Made by a program: the position numbers and the translations under genes. Below are positions 5,345 to 9,528 of a stretch of DNA of 9,528 nt, piece by piece (position 1 is the stretch's first letter; every line of letters starts with the position of its first letter). The DNA comes from Pseudomonadota bacterium (GTDB lineage: Bacteria > Pseudomonadota > Alphaproteobacteria > Rhizobiales > Phreatobacteraceae). The DNA is taken from NCBI GenBank assembly GCA_023416965.1, contig JAEZGJ010000193.1:1-9528 (forward strand), given 5' to 3'. The notes under the pieces were generated by a model. It had not been told where the DNA came from. It was given only the letters and a program-made list of their open reading frames with translations, and did not search any database.

Positions 5345-6691
5345 ATGCCGTCGCCGCTTCTCGCGCCCCTCTTCGGATCGCCGGCCATGGAAGCGGTCTG
5401 GTCGGACGAGGCGGCCGTCGTCGCCATGCTGACCTTTGAGGAGGCGCTCGCCGCCGCCGAGGCCGAGGCCGGCATCGTTCCCGCCGCAGCCGCCGGGGTC
5501 ATCGCCGAGGTCTGCGCCCGCCACGATATCGACCTCCGCGCCCTCGCCAATGCGGCGGGCCTGGCCGGTAACACGGCCATTCCGCTGGTCAAGGCGCTGA
5601 CGGCGAAGGTGGGCGAGGCCGATGCCGAGGCGGCCAAATGGGTCCATTACGGCGCCACCAGCCAGGACGTGATGGATACCGGCCTGGTGCTGCAACTGCG
5701 CGAGGCCTTCAGGGTCATCGAGGCCGATCTCGGCCGCGCCATGGCCGCCGCCGCCGCGCTGGCGCGGGCCCACCGCGACACGCCCATGGCCGGGCGAACC
5801 TGGCTTCAGCAGGCACTGCCCATCACCTTCGGCCTCAAGATGGCCGGCACCCTCGACGCGCTGATGCGCCACCGCGAGCGGCTCGATCAGGCGCTGCCGC
5901 GCATCCTTGCGCCGCAGTTCGGCGGTGCCGCAGGCACGCTCGCCTCCCTCGGCGGCAAGGGGCCGGAGGTCGCCCGTCTGCTCGCCGCGCGCCTGAGCCT
6001 GACGCTGCCCGACACGCCCTGGCACGGCCAGCGCGACCGCATCCTCGAGGCCGCAAGCCTCATGGCGGGCCTCGTCGCCACTGCGGCCAAGACCGCCCGT
6101 GACGTCGCCCTGATGATGCAGACCGAGGTCGGCGAGGCGCTGGAGCCGGCGGCACCGGGTCGCGGGGGCTCATCCACCATGCCGCACAAGCGCAACCCGG
6201 CGCTCTCCGCCACCATCCTCGGGGCAGCCGGCCTCGCGCCGCAGCTCCTCGCCACCATCGCGGCGGGTGGGGCCGGCGAGCACGAGCGCGCTGCCGGCGG
6301 CTGGCAGTCGGAATGGCTGGCGCTGCCCGAACTCGCCCGCCTCACCGGCGGCGTTCTCTCCCGGCTCGCGGAACTGCTGGAGGGGCTGGAGGTCAGGCCC
6401 GAGCGCATGCGCGCCAATCTCGGCGCCACCGGCGGGCTGCTCATGGCGGAAGCGGTGCAGATGGCACTCGCGCCGGCCCTTGGGCGGCTCGTCGCCCACG
6501 ACCGCATCGAGGCCGCCTGCCGCAGGGCGGTCGGGGAGGGCAGGGACCTCCTCGACGTGCTGACGGGAGACGGCGAGATCACCGCCCACGCATCGCGCGA
6601 ACGCCTCGCCGAACTTCTCGACCCCGCCGGCTACCTCGGATCGGCCGGGGTTTTCGTGGACCGGGTGCTGGCGCGGTGGGAGAAGCGCTGA
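5345..6691 (+). CDS. pcaB: 3-carboxy-cis,cis-muconate cycloisomerase
   Basis: A 448-residue member of the fumarase/aspartase superfamily whose sequence follows the PcaB pattern throughout. PcaB lactonises 3-carboxy-cis,cis-muconate to 4-carboxymuconolactone in the protocatechuate branch of the beta-ketoadipate pathway, in the cytoplasm. Landmarks are the start SPLLAPLFGSPAM, AGNTAIPLVKALT near residue 76, HYGATSQDVMDTGLVLQLR (101-119), RTWLQQALPITFGLKMAG, PWHGQRDRILE, and the superfamily loop GSSTMPHKRNP (275-285) with its conserved serines, then EHERAAGGWQSEW and LDPAGYLGSAGVFVDR at the end. Length matches the full enzyme. The ATG at 5345 (GAGG at 5336-5339) is preferred to an in-frame ATG at 5282 because it matches the family N-terminus. 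The other pca genes are not adjacent. Adenylosuccinate lyase is the main alternative but fits less well. Confidence 0.93.
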   Translation: MPSPLLAPLFGSPAMEAVWSDEAAVVAMLTFEEALAAAEAEAGIVPAAAAGVIAEVCARHDIDLRALANAAGLAGNTAIPLVKALTAKVGEADAEAAKWVHYGATSQDVMDTGLVLQLREAFRVIEADLGRAMAAAAALARAHRDTPMAGRTWLQQALPITFGLKMAGTLDALMRHRERLDQALPRILAPQFGGAAGTLASLGGKGPEVARLLAARLSLTLPDTPWHGQRDRILEAASLMAGLVATAAKTARDVALMMQTEVGEALEPAAPGRGGSSTMPHKRNPALSATILGAAGLAPQLLATIAAGGAGEHERAAGGWQSEWLALPELARLTGGVLSRLAELLEGLEVRPERMRANLGATGGLLMAEAVQMALAPALGRLVAHDRIEAACRRAVGEGRDLLDVLTGDGEITAHASRERLAELLDPAGYLGSAGVFVDRVLARWEKR

Positions 6692-6694
6692 CCG

Positions 6695-8212
6695 TCAGCC
6701 CCCGTAGATGCCCTTGTAGGTCTCGCGCAGCACGTTCTTCTGCACCTTGCCCATCGTGTTGCGCGGCAGGTCCTCGACCACGATCACCCGCTTCGGCAGC
6801 TTGAACTTGGCGAGCCGCGTCTCCAGTGCCGAGAGGATGGCCCCCTCGTCGAGCTTCGCACCGGGGGTGGGCACCACCACGGCGGTGACGCCCTCGCCGA
6901 AATCGGGATGCGGCACGCCGATCACGGCGCTCTCGAAGACGCCAGCCATGCCGTCGATCTCGGTCTCGACCTCTTTCGGATAGACGTTGTAGCCGCCGGA
7001 AATCACGAGGTCCTTGCCGCGGCCGACGATGTGGACATAGCCGTTCTCGTCGATCTTGCCGAGGTCGCCGGTGATGAAGAACCCGTCGGGGCGGAACTCG
7101 GCGGCTGTCTTCTCCGGCATCCGCCAGTAGCCCTTGAAGACGTTCGGGCCCTTCACCTCGATCATGCCGATCTCGCCCCTGGGGAGGGCAGCGCCCGTCT
7201 CCGGATCGGTGACGCGCAGCTCGACGCCCGGCAGCGGGAAACCGACCGTGCCGGCGATGCGCTCGCCCTCGTAGGGGTTGGAGGTGTTCATGTTGGTCTC
7301 GGTCATCCCGTAGCGCTCGAGGATGGCCTGACCGGTCTTCTCGCGGAACGCCCGGTGCGTCTCGGCGAGCAGCGGCGCCGATCCGGAGATGAACAGGCGC
7401 ATGTGGCGCGTCGCGCCGGGGGTGAGCCGGGCATCCTGCACGAGGCGGACGTAGAAGGTCGGCACGCCCATCATGGTGGTCGCCCGCGGCATCAGCTCGA
7501 ACACCTTGTCGGCATCGAATTTCGGCAGGAACAGCATGGTCGCGCCCGCCATCAGGATGGTGTTGGTGGCGACGAAGAGCCCGTGGGTGTGGAAGATCGG
7601 CAGCGCGTGCAGCAGCACGTCCTCGCGCGTGAACTTCCAGTAGTCCTTCAGCGTCAGGGCGTTGGAGGCGAGGTTGTCGTGGGTGAGCATGGCGCCCTTG
7701 GAGCGCCCGGTCGTGCCCGAGGTGTAGAGGATGGCGGCGAGATCGTCGGCACCGCGCGCCACCGAGTCGAAGACGGGCTGCTGGGCGTTGGCCTTCTGCC
7801 AGAGCGTCCCGTCCTTGCCCCGTCCGAGGGTTTCCACCGCCGGCACGCCGGTGCGCGCCGCCACTTCCGTGATGCCGTCGCGGCGGGCGGGATCGCAGAC
7901 CACCATGGCCGGCTCGGCATCGGAGAGGAAATATTCGATCTCCGCGAGCGTGTAGCCGGTGTTGAGCGGCAGGAAGACGGCGCCGGCGCGCACGCAGGCG
8001 AGATAGAGGAAGATAGCGCCAGGCGACTTCTCCACCTGGACCGCCACCCGGTCGCCGGGCTTCACGCCCGAGGCCACCAGCGCATGGGCGAAGCGGCCGG
8101 TCGCGGCGAACAGGTCGTCATAGGTGAAGCGGGTGCCGTCCTCGGTCTCGATGAAGGTCTTGGTGGCATCGGTGCCGTAGAGGCGGACGAGATCGAAGAG
8201 GTGATTGGCCAT
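6695..8212 (-). CDS. matB: malonyl-CoA synthetase (malonate-CoA ligase)
   Basis: A 505-residue acyl-adenylating enzyme that makes malonyl-CoA from malonate, CoA and ATP. It resembles Rhizobium MatB along its whole length: NHLFD start, GDRVAVQVEKS (53-63), ADDLAAILYTSGTTGRSKGA (155-174, the ATP phosphate-binding loop), LPIFHTHGLFVATN (204-217), MMGVPTFYVRL (247-257), LFISGSAPLLAETH (273-286), ERYGMTETNMNTSNPYEG (299-316), the C-terminal hinge GRGKDLVISGGYNVYPKEVE (398-417), and the adenylation lysine in NTMGKVQK (Lys489). The ATG at 8212 fits the family start although the ribosome site (GCTGAGCC) is weak. The usual partners, malonyl-CoA decarboxylase and a malonate carrier, are absent here. 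It lies 99 bases after the Amt-kinase gene on the same strand; no convincing promoter is visible in 8213-8311. Confidence 0.95.
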   Translation of the reverse strand: MANHLFDLVRLYGTDATKTFIETEDGTRFTYDDLFAATGRFAHALVASGVKPGDRVAVQVEKSPGAIFLYLACVRAGAVFLPLNTGYTLAEIEYFLSDAEPAMVVCDPARRDGITEVAARTGVPAVETLGRGKDGTLWQKANAQQPVFDSVARGADDLAAILYTSGTTGRSKGAMLTHDNLASNALTLKDYWKFTREDVLLHALPIFHTHGLFVATNTILMAGATMLFLPKFDADKVFELMPRATTMMGVPTFYVRLVQDARLTPGATRHMRLFISGSAPLLAETHRAFREKTGQAILERYGMTETNMNTSNPYEGERIAGTVGFPLPGVELRVTDPETGAALPRGEIGMIEVKGPNVFKGYWRMPEKTAAEFRPDGFFITGDLGKIDENGYVHIVGRGKDLVISGGYNVYPKEVETEIDGMAGVFESAVIGVPHPDFGEGVTAVVVPTPGAKLDEGAILSALETRLAKFKLPKRVIVVEDLPRNTMGKVQKNVLRETYKGIYGG

Positions 8213-8311
8213 GGCTCAGCGGGATGTGCGCGACGATGCGGTCCTGGGGAACGCGGGAGCGCGGACCATGCCGCATCCGGTCGGTCAGGTCGAGAGGGCG
8301 GAGACCCCGCG

Positions 8312-9528
8312 TCAGCCCGCCGCCGCCAGCGGTTTGCCGAGATGCTCGGCGCGGATGGTCGCGCGCACCTGGGTGCCGGCGCCCGGCTTCGAGCGGATGG
8401 TCAGCGCGCCGCCGTGCAGGTCGATCAGCTTCTTGACGAGGGCCAGGCCGAGTTCGGCCTCGCCCGTGCCGTTGCCCTCGCCGAGCGGGTCGAGCGCCTG
8501 GGCGAGTTCGCCCGGCGAGACGCCGGCGCCGGAATCGACCACGTCGAGCACCAGTTCGCCGCCAGGTCCCCGCTTGGCGGAGAAATTGACGATGCCGCCG
8601 CGCGGCGTGGTGTCGATGGCATGGTTGACGAGTTCGCCCATGATCTTGCGCAGGGCGACCGCGTTGGCCGACATGGAGGAGATTTCGGGCGTCCACACCA
8701 CGCGGAACTTCACGCCCTTCGATTCCGCTCGCGGCCGGTAGAGCAGGTTGATCTCGCCGATGAGCTTTTCCATCGGCGCCTGGTCGCCGGTCGGCGGGCT
8801 CTCGATGGCGGAGGCCTGGGCATAGTCGAGCACGTCGGCGAGGCGGCGCGCCAGCCGGGCCGATTCCTCGCGCGCGGCCTCGATCAGGGCGTCGATGTCG
8901 TCCTGGTGGCGGCTCGAGGCCGCCCGTCGCGCCATCAGGTGCAGACGCTCGATCGGCTGGCGGAAGGTCCGGCCGATCAGCCGGACGATGCCCGAACGCA
9001 CCCCCTTCAGCGTTTCCACGGCGATGAGGGCGCGCGCCACCTGGTCGGTCAGGAAGGCCACCTCGCGGGTCGCCGCGTCCAGCCGCTGCTCGCGCTCCTG
9101 CACCTCGCCCGCGAGCCGCGCATTGAGGTCGTTGGCCTGCTCGGCGGCTGCCTCGGCGAGGGTCAGCTTCTCCTTCACGCCTTTGATCTGCGCCTGGAAG
9201 ATGTCCACCGCCCGGTTGTACTCGCGAGCGATCTGGCCGAGCTCTCCGTCGGAATCGGCCTCCAGATAGGCGAAGGCGCCGGCATTGAGGTTGAGCGCGC
9301 CGAGCTGGCTCACCAGCATGGCGACGTCGGTGTTCATGGCGTGTTCGGTGACGTTGAGGCCGATGCGCTCCTCCTCCGCCCCGACCCGCAGCCGCATGAC
9401 GAAGCTCAGCCCGTAGGCGGCTCCCCCCATGACGGCCGCCGCCCAGGCGACGATGGCGAGCAGGCCGGCCGCCTGCAGCGCGAAGACGGCGACGAGATTG
9501 CCCGGCTGGCAGAAGGCCACCGCGAGGA
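8312..9528 (-). CDS. Amt ammonium-transporter domain fused to a histidine-kinase-like module (5' part outside window)
   Basis: The frame is open to the right edge, so the N-terminus is missing; a GTG at 9520-9518 is in frame but is not a believable start. Numbering from that codon, residues 6-45 hold the last membrane helix, and RLRVGAEEERIGLNVTEHA (43-61) is the signature of the Amt/AmtB C-terminal tail (RV-EEE-GLD-EHG), so the missing part is probably an Amt channel. A HAMP-like stretch (ELGQIAREYNRAVD, 93-106) and a coiled coil (about 112-170) follow. Then comes a HisKA-like helix pair (about 175-237) and an ATP-binding domain with Asn299 in the N-box, DSGAG (329-333), ELGLALVKKLIDLHGG (356-371) and GAGTQVRATI. 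The H-box reads RTFRQPI (184-190): Arg184 replaces the phosphoacceptor His. Known Amt-kinase fusions act as ammonium sensors. The alternative, a short one-helix kinase, would not explain the Amt tail. Confidence 0.83.
   Translation of the reverse strand, partial: LAVAFCQPGNLVAVFALQAAGLLAIVAWAAAVMGGAAYGLSFVMRLRVGAEEERIGLNVTEHAMNTDVAMLVSQLGALNLNAGAFAYLEADSDGELGQIAREYNRAVDIFQAQIKGVKEKLTLAEAAAEQANDLNARLAGEVQEREQRLDAATREVAFLTDQVARALIAVETLKGVRSGIVRLIGRTFRQPIERLHLMARRAASSRHQDDIDALIEAAREESARLARRLADVLDYAQASAIESPPTGDQAPMEKLIGEINLLYRPRAESKGVKFRVVWTPEISSMSANAVALRKIMGELVNHAIDTTPRGGIVNFSAKRGPGGELVLDVVDSGAGVSPGELAQALDPLGEGNGTGEAELGLALVKKLIDLHGGALTIRSKPGAGTQVRATIRAEHLGKPLAAAG

Noticed and set aside
3975..5432. 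Plus-strand open frame of 485 codons running across the thioredoxin gene, rnpB and the small gene
   Set aside because: It crosses a structured RNA gene and two genes on the other strand; the open frame is a by-product of GC content.
8213..8311. Gap between the Amt-kinase gene and matB searched for a promoter or regulatory site
   Set aside because: Only poor -35/-10 matches (for example CTGACC with no usable -10); nothing specific could be supported.

Overview
High-GC DNA with codon use and gene content typical of an alphaproteobacterium, most likely of the order Hyphomicrobiales (Rhizobiales). The malonyl-CoA synthetase closely resembles the Rhizobium enzyme, the RNase P RNA carries the conserved bacterial blocks, and one promoter resembles the alphaproteobacterial general-stress (EcfG) type. 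The genus cannot be fixed from the sequence alone. I see no mobile element, CRISPR array, tRNA or rRNA.

Layout, left to right. (1) 1-870, minus: a Tat-exported Acg-type nitroreductase-fold flavoprotein, cut by the left edge. Its short AT-rich promoter (887-954) carries three copies of a GATATC-centred motif around a good sigma70-like promoter. (2) 1158-1454, plus: a small secreted protein with six cysteines in the mature part, of unknown function. (3) 3105-1479, minus: lemA followed by an HtpX-like M48 membrane protease, a familiar pair. (4) 4378-3232, minus: an exported thioredoxin-like protein followed by a CcdA-type thiol transporter, which together form an envelope reducing module. (5) About 4931-4546, minus: rnpB, the RNase P RNA, with its promoter and a terminator hairpin. 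(6) 5212-4970, minus: an 80-residue hydrophilic protein with a DTFPASDP motif and an EcfG-like promoter. It lies directly upstream of rnpB. (7) 5345-6691, plus: pcaB, of the protocatechuate pathway, standing alone. (8) 8212-6695, minus: matB, malonyl-CoA synthetase, convergent with pcaB with 3 bases between the stop codons. (9) 9528-8312, minus, open at the right edge: the end of an Amt ammonium-transporter domain fused to a HAMP-like/coiled-coil linker and a histidine-kinase-like module.

Most of the window is ordinary chromosomal housekeeping and metabolism. The most unusual item is the last gene. Its start lies outside the window, but the visible N-terminal part has the Amt C-terminal signature. 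Its kinase module keeps a recognisable ATP-binding domain, yet has arginine where the phosphoacceptor histidine of the H-box should be. That makes it a candidate ammonium-sensing protein with a non-canonical output. Second-tier items are the triple operator of the flavoprotein gene, the thioredoxin lacking its cis-proline, and a stress-type transcription unit that points straight into rnpB.
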